Source: Curvibacter microcysteis
GTDB taxonomy: Bacteria; Pseudomonadota; Gammaproteobacteria; Burkholderiales; Burkholderiaceae_C
Direction: 5' to 3'
Length of the DNA: 64,000 nt
Assembly (NCBI RefSeq): GCF_028649455.1
Contig: NZ_JAQSIO010000001.1
Coordinates: forward strand, 868,001 to 932,000
The notes below the pieces were generated by a model. It was not told where the DNA came from. It made no database searches and saw nothing but the letters and a program-made list of their open reading frames with translations. Both the position numbers and the translations under genes were made by a program. Below are positions 38,183-46,690 of this stretch, in pieces (positions within the stretch are counted from its first letter, which is position 1; the number at the start of each line of letters is the position of its first letter).

Positions 38183-38677
38183 ATGCCAGCCTCTTTCCTT
38201 TCCCATCTCTCCTCCCCGTTGCGCCATGTGGCGGCCCTGGCCCTGCTCGGCGCTGCCGCCCTGGCCCCCCATGTGGCCCAGGCCGTGGGCGCGTATGACG
38301 GCATTTACCAAAACAGCCAGCAAAGCAGCAACTACCTCTCGGTGCACCAAAACGGCAGCACCCTGATCGTGGCCAGCTTCAACACCATCAGCCCGGTGGG
38401 CGCGACCCAGACCACCGTGGGCGGTGCCTACAAGCCGGCCCGGCAAGACATTTGGGACCTGTACCAAGGCACGATCACGGGCAGCACCGGCATCCTGAAT
38501 GGGCAGGTGATTTACGGGGCTTGCCAGGTTTCGGTCAGCGCGGCCTTTGACAGCACCGGTGTGCAGCTGGTCTTGGGTGCCCTCAGCACCACCGCCTCGG
38601 GCCTGAACCAGGGCCTGAACTGCAGCCTGCTGCCGGCACGCACGGCCACCAACGTCCGCTTCAACAAAATCTACTGA
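38183..38677 (+). CDS. secreted single-domain protein homologous to the protease C-terminus
   Basis: A 164-residue protein with a signal peptide (HVAALALLGAAALAPHVAQA) followed directly by one domain (about 38-148) that aligns without gaps to residues 516-626 of the upstream protease, about 60 percent identical by eye. Shared stretches include YDGIYQ, YLSVHQNGS, RQDIWDLYQGT and GACQ; both carry two matching cysteines (114, 147). It lies 25 nt after the protease stop and is probably cotranscribed. It could bind the same target, bind the protease, or compete with it. I do not recognise the domain family. Confidence 0.9.
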   Translation: MPASFLSHLSSPLRHVAALALLGAAALAPHVAQAVGAYDGIYQNSQQSSNYLSVHQNGSTLIVASFNTISPVGATQTTVGGAYKPARQDIWDLYQGTITGSTGILNGQVIYGACQVSVSAAFDSTGVQLVLGALSTTASGLNQGLNCSLLPARTATNVRFNKIY

Positions 38678-38742
38678 GCCCGGGCCGAAGACTGACCCAC
38701 GGGACAGCGTGTGGGCCGAGCGCCATGCGACACTTCGGGCCC

Positions 38743-40275
38743 ATGAGACACCTGCTGCCCACCCGACTCAGCGCCCTGATCGCGCTGGCCCTTGGCCTGA
38801 CCCTGGGCCCAGCCCACGCCGACGGTCCGCGCGACGAGTTCTTCTGGCTCGGCGAGATCAACAAAGCCACAGCGGTCATCAACACCGAACAAGGCCTGCT
38901 GGACCGCCGCCTCACCCCGCTGGTCACGGCCGGCCTGCGCCAGGTGCTGCGCGATGGCCAACAGCCCGGCGCCAAGCGCCCAGCCAGCGTGATCACCTTC
39001 GAGCCCCTGTTGATCCAGGCGGCCGGCCCGGAGATCACCTGGCTGCACGCCGGGCGCTCCAGCCAGGACATGCACGCCACCTTCCGCGCCGCCATCCTGC
39101 GCGACGAGATGCTGCGCCTGGCGGATCAGCTCAACGCCACGCGCCGCACCCTGATCGACCTGGCCGATCAGCACCGCGCCACCATCGTGCCCAACTACAC
39201 CAACGGCGTGGCCGCCCAACCCAACAGCTATGGCCACACCCTGCTCGGCCACGCCGCGGGCCTGGAGCGCGATGCCCAGCGCCTGCGCGAGGCCTATGCG
39301 CGCATCGACCGCTCGCCCATGGGCAGCACTGTCTTGAACGGCAGCAGCTGGCCGCTGGACCGGGCTCGCATGGCCGACTACCTGGGCTTTGCCGCGCTGG
39401 TGGAGAACGCCTACGACGCGGGCCAGATCTCATCCGTCGACGAACCGGTGGAGGCGGCGGCGCTGGCCACCAGCCTGGCCTTGCACACCGGCCAGTTCAT
39501 TGAAGACGTGATGACCCAGTACGCCCAAGCCCGGCCCTGGATCCTGCTGGAGGAAGGCGGCGCCAACACCTACGTGTCCAGCGCCATGCCGCAAAAGCGC
39601 AACCCGGGCCTGCTCAACGCCACCCGGCGCGACGCCAGCAGCGTGCTGGCCCAGGCCCACGGCGTGGTGCTGCAGGCGCACAACATCCCGCCGGGCATGA
39701 GCGACGCCAAAGAGGTCAAGCCCAACACCACCTTGCTGCGCGACACCGGCGCCGTGCTCAAGCGCTGGCAGCAGATCTTGCAGGCCTTGCGCGTCAACCG
39801 CGAACGCGCGCTGGACGAGCTCAACAGCGACTGGACCGCCTCGCAAGAGCTGGCCGATGTGCTGATGCGGCGCTTCCAACTGCCGTTCCGGGTGGGACAC
39901 CACTTTGCCTCCGAGGTGGTGGAATACGCGCGCGCCAAAGACATCCGGCCGCTGGACTTCCCCTACCGCGAGGCCCAACGCATTTACGCTGAAACGGTGC
40001 AAGGCAGCGCCCACCCAGCCCAGCTGCCGCTGAGCGAAGCCGAGTTCCGCGCCACGCTGGACCCGGTGGCCATCGTGAACAACCGCGCCACTGTGGGCGG
40101 CCCCCAGCCGGCCGAGATGACGCGCATGCTGGCCCGCGCCCGGCAGAGCGTGGTCGAGCAAGAGACCTGGGTGCGCGCGCGCCGCGAGCACGTGCAGCGC
40201 GCCCTGGCCCGGCTGGACCAGGACTTTGATCGCCTGGCCGACAGCGCCTCCAGCAGCGCTGCGCCTGCCAAGTAA
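38743..40275 (+). CDS. exported argininosuccinate lyase/fumarase superfamily protein
   Basis: A 510-residue member of the fumarase/aspartase superfamily. The signature loop VSSAMPQKRNPGLLNATRRDA holds the catalytic Ser, and the regions around PNYTNGVAAQPNSYGHTLLGHAAG and GSTVLNGSSWPLDR correspond to argininosuccinate lyase. The N-terminus LSALIALALGLTLGPAHA looks like a cleavable signal peptide, which is unusual since lyases of this family act in the cytoplasm. The substrate in the periplasm is unknown. GACACT lies 8 nt before the ATG and there is no Shine-Dalgarno. Confidence 0.88.
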   Translation: MRHLLPTRLSALIALALGLTLGPAHADGPRDEFFWLGEINKATAVINTEQGLLDRRLTPLVTAGLRQVLRDGQQPGAKRPASVITFEPLLIQAAGPEITWLHAGRSSQDMHATFRAAILRDEMLRLADQLNATRRTLIDLADQHRATIVPNYTNGVAAQPNSYGHTLLGHAAGLERDAQRLREAYARIDRSPMGSTVLNGSSWPLDRARMADYLGFAALVENAYDAGQISSVDEPVEAAALATSLALHTGQFIEDVMTQYAQARPWILLEEGGANTYVSSAMPQKRNPGLLNATRRDASSVLAQAHGVVLQAHNIPPGMSDAKEVKPNTTLLRDTGAVLKRWQQILQALRVNRERALDELNSDWTASQELADVLMRRFQLPFRVGHHFASEVVEYARAKDIRPLDFPYREAQRIYAETVQGSAHPAQLPLSEAEFRATLDPVAIVNNRATVGGPQPAEMTRMLARARQSVVEQETWVRARREHVQRALARLDQDFDRLADSASSSAAPAK

Positions 40276-40293
40276 GGAAGGGCCGTCAGCGGC

Positions 40294-41553
40294 TCAGCGC
40301 AAAAAGCGCTCGGGCCGGAACGGCGAGGCGTCGATGGCCGGCGTCTCGCCCGCCATCAAAGCCCCCAGCAAGACCGCTGTGCCAGGCCCGGTACTGAAGC
40401 CGATGTGCTGGTGGCCAAAGGCCAACCACAGACCGGGCTGCCCAGGTGCAGCGCCAATCATGGGGCGGCTGTCGGGCAAGGTGGGGCGGCTGCCCATCCA
40501 GGGCTCGGCCTCCACGCGCGCGCCCAGCGGGAAGGCCTGGCGCGCAGCCTCTTCGGCCAGCGCCAGCTGCAGCGGGTTGCGCGGTGCGTCCAGGTCGGTC
40601 AGTTCCACCCCGGAGGTCAAGCGCAGGCCCTGCGCCATCGGCGACAGCACATAGGCGCCCCCCGTGTCGTACACCGGGCGGCCCAGCGTGGCCCCGCCTT
40701 CGGCACCGAAATGCCGGTGGTAGCCGCGCTCAAACGCCATCGGCACGCGCAAGCCCAGCTGCTCTTTCAAGAAGCCGGCGCTCCAGGGCCCCAGGGCCAC
40801 CACCACGCGGTCGGTCTGGGCCGTGGTGCCGTCGTTCAGGCGCAACTGCCAGGCCGCTGGCGACCCACTGCGCGCCAGGCCCTGCACCGGGCTGCAGACC
40901 AGGCGACCGCCCTGGGCCACGAACAGACGCGCATAGGCCTCGGTCACCGCGCCCGGGCTGTCCACCGAGGCGCTGTCCTGCACCCAGAGCGTGCGCGGAA
41001 ACAACCCGTGCTTCAAACCAGGCTCCAGGCCCTGCAACTCGGCAGCGTCCAGGCCCTGGGTGCGGACGCCATAGCGCTCAAACACCGCACGCCCCGCCGC
41101 CCCGGCGTCGTACGCCGCCTGGCTGCGGTACAGGAACAACCAGCCGTTGTCACGCAAGCGGTGGCGCTCACCGGCCAGGCCCAGCAAGCGCTGGTGCTCG
41201 GTGGTGGACAGGCGGATCAGGCCATCCAAGGCCCGCGCCGTCTCCTCAAAAGGCTGTGGGCGGGCGCGCGCGAGAAAGCCCGTGGCCCAGCCCAGGTTGC
41301 GCGCCAGAAAGGAGGGGCTGTAGCGGAACTGCGGCGACTGATTGCGCAGCAAATTCGGCAAACTGGCCCACAGGCCGGGGTGGTTGAAAGGGATCAGCGA
41401 GCTGCGCGCGATCACACCCGCGTTGCCGTAAGAGGTTTCTTGGCCGGGCGCTCGGCGTTCATACAAGGTGACCTGAAAGCCACGCCTTTGCAGCTCCAGC
41501 GCGCAGGACACGCCCACCATGCCTGCGCCCAGAACGGCGACCGTGTTGCTCAT
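40294..41553 (-). CDS. FAD-dependent oxidoreductase, D-amino acid dehydrogenase type
   Basis: A 419-residue flavoprotein of the DadA type. The Rossmann motif VAVLGAGMVGVSCALELQRRG is at residues 4-24, TSYGNAGVIA near 44, and GLRLTSGVELTDLD plus GSRPTLPDSRPMIGAAP in the C-terminal part. It would oxidise D-amino acids or similar amines and feed electrons to the respiratory chain at the inner membrane. AAGGAT precedes the ATG at 41553. Likely transcribed with the Bug receptor and hydroxy-acid oxidising genes upstream. Confidence 0.92.
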   Translation of the reverse strand: MSNTVAVLGAGMVGVSCALELQRRGFQVTLYERRAPGQETSYGNAGVIARSSLIPFNHPGLWASLPNLLRNQSPQFRYSPSFLARNLGWATGFLARARPQPFEETARALDGLIRLSTTEHQRLLGLAGERHRLRDNGWLFLYRSQAAYDAGAAGRAVFERYGVRTQGLDAAELQGLEPGLKHGLFPRTLWVQDSASVDSPGAVTEAYARLFVAQGGRLVCSPVQGLARSGSPAAWQLRLNDGTTAQTDRVVVALGPWSAGFLKEQLGLRVPMAFERGYHRHFGAEGGATLGRPVYDTGGAYVLSPMAQGLRLTSGVELTDLDAPRNPLQLALAEEAARQAFPLGARVEAEPWMGSRPTLPDSRPMIGAAPGQPGLWLAFGHQHIGFSTGPGTAVLLGALMAGETPAIDASPFRPERFLR

Positions 41554-41746
41554 TGCGGAAATCCTTTGGGAGACCCATGGAAGGCTGGGACGACCTGGGC
41601 GGCGGCAGCCCCAACGCTGCATGCACCGGCCCGCTGTCGGCGCGGATCTGAGATCAGCGGCCGCAAGGAGTATGCCAGCGGACAAGGGCCACCCAGCCCA
41701 GGTCCGGCCTTTGGATGGGCCGTGCGGGGCTGATGGATGCGCGTGC

Positions 41747-42733
41747 TCAGTCCAGCGTCAGGTTCTGCGTCTTCACCACTTGCCGGTACAGCGCGAGTTC
41801 CACCTTGATTTGCTCTGCGAACTGCTCGGGGGTCGTGCCCAGAATCATCGAGCCCGTGCCTTCGATGTGTTGCTGCACCACGGGGTTGGCCAGCACTTTC
41901 TTGAGGGCCGCATGGATGCGGTCAACGACCTCTTTGGGCGTGCCCTTGGGGCCCACGATGCCGTAGTAGGCCATGCGGTTGACCGGCTCCAGGCCCACCT
42001 CCTTGAAGGTGGGGACATTGGGCAGGGCCGCCAAGCGCTTGGGCGCGGCCACCACGATGGGCACCAGCTTGCCCGCCTTGATGAAGGGCAGCGAGGACGG
42101 CAGGTTGTCCAGGTTCATGCTGACCTGGCCGGCCACCACGTCGTTCAAAGCGGGGCCGGCGCCCCGGTAGGGAACATGGGTCACTTGGACGCCCGTCGAC
42201 GCTTTGTACATCTCCATCAGCATGTGGGTGATGCTGCCGCTGCCGGTGGAGGCATAGGCGTACTTGTCGGGGTTGTTCTTGAGTTCCTGAACAAAGCCCT
42301 TGTAGTCATGCGCCGGAAACTTCGCGGTGACCGCAATCACATTGGGCGTGGCCGCGATGTTGATGATGGGCGTGAAGTCCGTCTCCGGGTTGTAGGGAAA
42401 CTTGGGCGTGATGGCCGGGTTGGTGGCCGTGGTCGACACCGTGGCCATGCCCAGGGTGTAGCCGTCGGGCTTGGCGCGCACCAGTTCTTGCGCCCCCACC
42501 GTGCCGCCCGCACCGCTTTTGTTGTCGACCACGACGGCCTGCCCCAATTCCCGGGCCAGAGGCTCGGCCACCACACGGGCAATGAGGTCGGTGGTGCCGC
42601 CCGCGGCAAAGGGAACAATCAGGCGGATCGGCTTGCTGGGGTAGCCGGTTTGAGCCAGCACGGCGGTGCCGGCGCTCAGGGCCAGGCTGCAAAGCACAGC
42701 GCGTGCGCCCAGGCGCAGCAGGGGGATGGACAT
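41747..42733 (-). CDS. Bug-family tripartite tricarboxylate transporter receptor
   Basis: A 328-residue periplasmic binding protein with a signal peptide ([17 protein letters not shown]). [29 protein letters not shown] and [15 protein letters not shown] are the Bug signatures, and [21 protein letters not shown] the second half. Bug proteins are abundant in Burkholderiales and bind carboxylates or amino acids; no TctAB membrane genes are adjacent. AAGGAGA precedes the ATG. Confidence 0.95.
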   Translation of the reverse strand: MSIPLLRLGARAVLCSLALSAGTAVLAQTGYPSKPIRLIVPFAAGGTTDLIARVVAEPLARELGQAVVVDNKSGAGGTVGAQELVRAKPDGYTLGMATVSTTATNPAITPKFPYNPETDFTPIINIAATPNVIAVTAKFPAHDYKGFVQELKNNPDKYAYASTGSGSITHMLMEMYKASTGVQVTHVPYRGAGPALNDVVAGQVSMNLDNLPSSLPFIKAGKLVPIVVAAPKRLAALPNVPTFKEVGLEPVNRMAYYGIVGPKGTPKEVVDRIHAALKKVLANPVVQQHIEGTGSMILGTTPEQFAEQIKVELALYRQVVKTQNLTLD

Positions 42734-42780
42734 GAAGGTCTCCTTGTCGGGTTGGTGATGGATGGGGCGGGGCTTGACAT

Positions 42781-43977
42781 TCAGCGGTGGCGGCGCACCA
42801 GGTGTTGCGGCCCCAGCTCGTGGCAGGCCGTCACGCCGAGCATGGCCATGTTGCGATCCACTTCGTCGCGCAACAGGCCAATGGCATGGGCCACCCCGGC
42901 TTCGCCGGCCACGGCGGCGGCGTAGTTGAAGGGGCGGCCAATCAGCACCATGCGTGCGCCGAGTGCCAGCGCCTTGAGGACATCCGCGCCGCGCCTGAAG
43001 CCGCTGTCGATCAGCACCGGGTAGTCGGGGCCCACGGCCTGCACCACCGCCTCCAGCACGCGCATGGGCGATGCCGCGCCATCGAGTTGGCGCCCACCAT
43101 GGTTGGAGAGCACGATGCCATCGGCGCCGATGCGCTGGGCCTGGAGAGCGTCTTCCACGCTGAGCAGGCCCTTCACGACCAAGGGCCCTTTCCAGCGGCG
43201 GCGAATGGCTTCGAGGTGCTGCCAGTTCAAATGGTCGCGGGCCGAGAAATCGCGCAGCACGGAGGGCGACAGGATCGGGGCGCCACGGGTTGCAAAAGAG
43301 TTCTCGAAGTGCGGCATGCCATGGCGCCACAAGGTGCGCAAAAAGGTGTTGAGCACCCAGGCCGGCCGCACCATCCCATCCCAGGCCAGGCGCAGACTGG
43401 GGCGCAGCGGTGTCGAGAAACCGGTGCGGATGTTGTTCTCGCGGTTGGCCGAGATGGGGATGTCCACGGTCACCACCAAGGTGCTGAAGCCCGCCCGCTC
43501 CACCCGATCGATCAGCGCGTCAATGCGCGCCTGGTCGCCCGGGATGTAGGCCTGAAACCAGGTCGCGGGCGACTCGCGCGCCACGTCTTCCATCGGGATC
43601 AGCGAGGTGCCACTCATGATGGACACCACCCCCGCCTGTTGCGCCGCCCGCGCCAGCACCAAGTCGCCACGGTAGGTGGACAGGGCATTGATGCCCATCG
43701 GGGCGATGCCAAACGGGCTGCTGTAGCGCTGGCCGAACAGCGTGACCGACTGGCTGCGCTGGGAGACATCGCGCAACACCCGCGTGACCAAACCGTACTC
43801 GGCAAACACCTCACGGTTGTCCCGCAGCGAAGCACAGTCCTCGGCCGCGCCAGCGATGTAGCCAAAAATCGGTCGCGGCAAGCGCCGACGCGCCGCCCCT
43901 TCGAAGTCGTGCAGCGACAGCATGGGGCGCAGCGCGGCGGGGAGTTGGACGGACGAGGGTTCTGCGTAGTTGGCCAT
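42781..43977 (-). CDS. FMN-dependent alpha-hydroxy-acid oxidising enzyme
   Basis: A 398-residue enzyme of the L-lactate/mandelate dehydrogenase family. [17 protein letters not shown] near the start, [62 protein letters not shown] with the catalytic His-Gly-Gly-Arg (given in part), and [18 protein letters not shown] are family signatures. It oxidises an (S)-2-hydroxy acid to the 2-oxo acid using FMN. First gene of a cluster with Bug and DadA-like genes, divergent from a LysR gene. Confidence 0.93.
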   Translation of the reverse strand: MANYAEPSSVQLPAALRPMLSLHDFEGAARRRLPRPIFGYIAGAAEDCASLRDNREVFAEYGLVTRVLRDVSQRSQSVTLFGQRYSSPFGIAPMGINALSTYRGDLVLARAAQQAGVVSIMSGTSLIPMEDVARESPATWFQAYIPGDQARIDALIDRVERAGFSTLVVTVDIPISANRENNIRTGFSTPLRPSLRLAWDGMVRPAWVLNTFLRTLWRHGMPHFENSFATRGAPILSPSVLRDFSARDHLNWQHLEAIRRRWKGPLVVKGLLSVEDALQAQRIGADGIVLSNHGGRQLDGAASPMRVLEAVVQAVGPDYPVLIDSGFRRGADVLKALALGARMVLIGRPFNYAAAVAGEAGVAHAIGLLRDEVDRNMAMLGVTACHELGPQHLVRRHR

Positions 43978-44051
43978 GGGGAGGGGCGAGGGAATCAATC
44001 GGGTGGCTGCGACTTTAGGCAGGCGGCTTATCCAAGAAAAGCGATATATTT

Positions 44052-44067
44052 CGAACGCCTATGTTCG
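44052..44067. promoter_or_regulatory. dyad in the LysR/hydroxy-acid divergent region
   Basis: CGAAC (44052-44056) and GTTCG (44063-44067) are inverted with a 6-nt spacer, just upstream of the lysR ATG and downstream of an AT-rich ATATATT. A plausible LysR binding site controlling both directions. Confidence 0.4.
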
Positions 44068-44079
44068 CCTTCTGGAAAC

Positions 44080-44976
44080 ATGTCCACCCCCTCGATCAAA
44101 CAACTGGAAGCCTTCTGGTGGGCGGCCACCTGCACCAACTTCGCCACCGCGGCCGAGCGGGTGCATTTGTCGGTGTCGTCGCTGTCCAAGCGCATCACGG
44201 AGCTGGAAGCCACGCTGGGCCAGCCGCTGTTTGACCGCAGCGGCCACCGGGCCGTGCTGACCGAGGCCGGGCAGCAGCTGCTGCCCGCCGCCCTGGAGGT
44301 GCTCAACGCCATGGCGGCCTTGAGCCAGACCCTGGCGGCGAGCGTGGCCTTGACGGGCCGCTGTCGCTTTGGGGTGGGCGACCTGTCCGCCCTGACCTGG
44401 TTGCCGCACTTTGTGGCTGCCGTGCGCCAGGCCCACCCCCAACTGGCCTTGGAACCCTGCGTCGACGTTGGTCGCGTGCTGGAACGCCGCCTGGCCGATG
44501 GCGAGCTGGACTTTGCTGTGATCGCGGGCCGCAGTTCGCGCAGTGAATTGCTGTCGCAGCCGGTGGGTGCAGCGCACTTCAGCTGGGCCGCAGCGCCGGG
44601 TTTATCGGACGCGCAGGGGCAGGAGGCGGCCCAGCTCCTGCAACGCTTTCCTTTGGTGAGCCTGCCCCACACGGCGGGCACCACCCGGCTGCTGGATGAC
44701 TGGTTGCAAAGCAACCAAGCCACGGTGCGGGAGCGCATCCACTGCAACAGCTGGGGCGCCGTCGCCGGCATGTTGCGCCTGGGTGTGGGGATTGGCTTTC
44801 TGCCCACGAACTGGGTGGACACCCCAGGCCTGCGCGCCCTGACATCCGCCACCCCGCTGCGGCCTTTGCACTACACGTTTCAATGGCGGCGCGGCGATGC
44901 GCGCGCCCTGATCACCACCCTCCAAACCCTGGTCCAGCAGCAGCTCGATTTTCGGCACCACCCCTTCGGCACCTGA
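44080..44976 (+). CDS. LysR family transcriptional regulator
   Basis: A 298-residue regulator with a LysR helix-turn-helix at about residues 5-62 (LEAFWWAATCTNFATAAERVHLS, SVSSLSKRITELEATLGQPLF) and an effector domain after 90. It is divergent from the hydroxy-acid oxidising gene 103 bp away and is the likely regulator of that cluster. Confidence 0.93.
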   Translation: MSTPSIKQLEAFWWAATCTNFATAAERVHLSVSSLSKRITELEATLGQPLFDRSGHRAVLTEAGQQLLPAALEVLNAMAALSQTLAASVALTGRCRFGVGDLSALTWLPHFVAAVRQAHPQLALEPCVDVGRVLERRLADGELDFAVIAGRSSRSELLSQPVGAAHFSWAAAPGLSDAQGQEAAQLLQRFPLVSLPHTAGTTRLLDDWLQSNQATVRERIHCNSWGAVAGMLRLGVGIGFLPTNWVDTPGLRALTSATPLRPLHYTFQWRRGDARALITTLQTLVQQQLDFRHHPFGT

Positions 44977-45097
44977 CGCCAGGCCCTGGCCACGCCTCGA
45001 ACCGCCGGCCCCCGGCGGAGGCTTATGCTTGGGCCGGTCGACCTGTTCAAATACCGCAGGGTCACCCCTTTTGTTTTGGCTTGCGCCCCACCACCCC

Positions 45098-45736
45098 ATG
45101 CTGCATTACCACACCATCCCCGTCACCGCCTTTCAGCAAAACTGCTCCATCGTCTGGTGCGACGAAAGCCACCAGGCCGCGGTCATTGACCCGGGCGGTG
45201 ACATCGACCGATTGCTGGCCGAACTGGACCAACGCGGGCTGAAGCTGGAGCAAATCTGGCTCACCCACGCCCACATCGACCACGCCGGCGGCACGGCCGA
45301 ATTGGCCCAGCGCCTGAACCTGCCCATCATCGGCCCGCACCCGGGCGACCAGTTCTGGATCGACGGCCTGCCGCAGCAAAGCCAGATGTTTGGCTTCCCG
45401 CCCGCCGGCCTGTTCACGCCCACGCGCTGGCTGCACGACGGCGACACCGTGACCCTGGGCAGCCACACCCTGCAGGTGCGCCACTGCCCCGGCCACACGC
45501 CCGGTCATGTGGTGTTTTACTCACCCGAGATGAAGCGCGCCTTTGTGGGCGACGTGCTGTTTGCGGGCAGCATCGGCCGCACCGACTTCCCGCAGGGCAA
45601 CCACGAGCAGCTGATCGCCAGCATCACGGAGCGCCTGTGGCCCATGGGCAATGACACGGTGTTCATCCCGGGCCACGGCCCGGAAAGCACCTTCGGCCGC
45701 GAACGCCAGAGCAACCCCTACGTCGGCGGGACCTGA
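45098..45736 (+). CDS. MBL-fold metallohydrolase (glyoxalase II-like)
   Basis: A 212-residue zinc hydrolase. THAHIDHAGG is the HxHxDH motif; further ligands are His in HCPGHTPGHV, Asp in FVGDVLFAGSIGRTDF, and His in IPGHGPES. It matches the YcbL/glyoxalase II-like branch, which can hydrolyse S-lactoylglutathione, though the true substrate is not sure. The start at 45098 is chosen where homology begins (MLHYHTIPVTAFQQN). It converges on the M48 gene with a 5-bp gap. Confidence 0.94.
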   Translation: MLHYHTIPVTAFQQNCSIVWCDESHQAAVIDPGGDIDRLLAELDQRGLKLEQIWLTHAHIDHAGGTAELAQRLNLPIIGPHPGDQFWIDGLPQQSQMFGFPPAGLFTPTRWLHDGDTVTLGSHTLQVRHCPGHTPGHVVFYSPEMKRAFVGDVLFAGSIGRTDFPQGNHEQLIASITERLWPMGNDTVFIPGHGPESTFGRERQSNPYVGGT

Positions 45737-45741
45737 GGGCC

Positions 45742-46632
45742 TCAACCGTTCTTGCGCGCCGCCTCGTACAGCGGCATCACCTTGGGCAGCTTGCGCTCGA
45801 TGTCGGCGATCCGCGTCGCGCCCGACGGGTGGGTGGACAGGAACTGCGGCGGCGCGCCCTTGCTGGCGGCCGTCATCTTCTGCCACAGTGTGACCCCGGC
45901 GCGCGGGTCAAAGCCAGCGCGCGCGGCCAGCTCCATGCCCACCAGGTCGGCTTCAGACTCATCCTCGCGGCTGAACTCCAGCGTCAGCAACTGAGCGCCG
46001 TACTGGGTCAGGGTCTGGCCGATCTGGCCAAAGCCCAGCACCGAGCTGATCACGTTCACGCCGATGTTGGTGGCGGCCGACTTGCCCATGCGTTCGCGCG
46101 CATGCTCGCGCAGGGCGTGCGCAATTTCATGCCCCATGACCATGGCCACCTCGTCGTCGGTCAGCTTGAGCTGGTCCAGGATGCCGGTGTAGAAGGCGAT
46201 CTTGCCGGCGGGCATGCAAAAGGCGTTGATCTGCTTGGAGCCAATCAGATTGACCTCCCAGCGCCAGTCGCGGGCGCGGGGGTTCCACTCGTAGCTGTAG
46301 GGGATCAGCCGGCGCGCAATCGATCGCAGGCGCAGCACCTGCGGGTGGTTGTCGCTGCCCAGGGCGTTTTTGGATTGCGCCTCGCGCAGCATCTGCGCGT
46401 ACTGCTGCACCGCCGCCTGCTCGACCTGGGACGCTGGCACCAGCTTGGTGAAGGCCGAGTTCTTGCCCACGTCATCGCCCACGCCCTGGGCCCAGGCCGC
46501 AGGCAACGCCGCAGCGCCCATCAGGCCCAGCCCCAAGGCCAAGGCGCGCAGGTGCCGGCGCAGTGGGTTCCGGGCGGCCGAGGGCAGCGGGGTCGACACA
46601 GTGGCGGGGGTCCGAAAGAGCGGCTCTGACAT
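45742..46632 (-). CDS. M48 family metalloprotease
   Basis: A 296-residue protease. A hydrophobic N-terminal segment (LRALALGLGLMGAAALPAAWAQ) exports or anchors it in the periplasm. The zinc motif is MGHEIAHALREH, and the third ligand Glu is in SREDESEADLVGM. The relatives BepA and LoiP act in outer-membrane quality control. GGAG lies before the ATG at 46632. Divergent from the AmpG-like gene. Confidence 0.93.
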   Translation of the reverse strand: MSEPLFRTPATVSTPLPSAARNPLRRHLRALALGLGLMGAAALPAAWAQGVGDDVGKNSAFTKLVPASQVEQAAVQQYAQMLREAQSKNALGSDNHPQVLRLRSIARRLIPYSYEWNPRARDWRWEVNLIGSKQINAFCMPAGKIAFYTGILDQLKLTDDEVAMVMGHEIAHALREHARERMGKSAATNIGVNVISSVLGFGQIGQTLTQYGAQLLTLEFSREDESEADLVGMELAARAGFDPRAGVTLWQKMTAASKGAPPQFLSTHPSGATRIADIERKLPKVMPLYEAARKNG

Positions 46633-46690
46633 GGGGGTCTCCGAGGGCAAACAGGTGGGGAGAAAGAAGTCCAACGCTTATTATTCCCGC

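Noticed and set aside
42787-44080. Plus-strand frame reaching into the LysR gene at 44080
   Set aside because: The part before 44080 is antisense to the hydroxy-acid oxidising enzyme; LysR homology begins at 44080.
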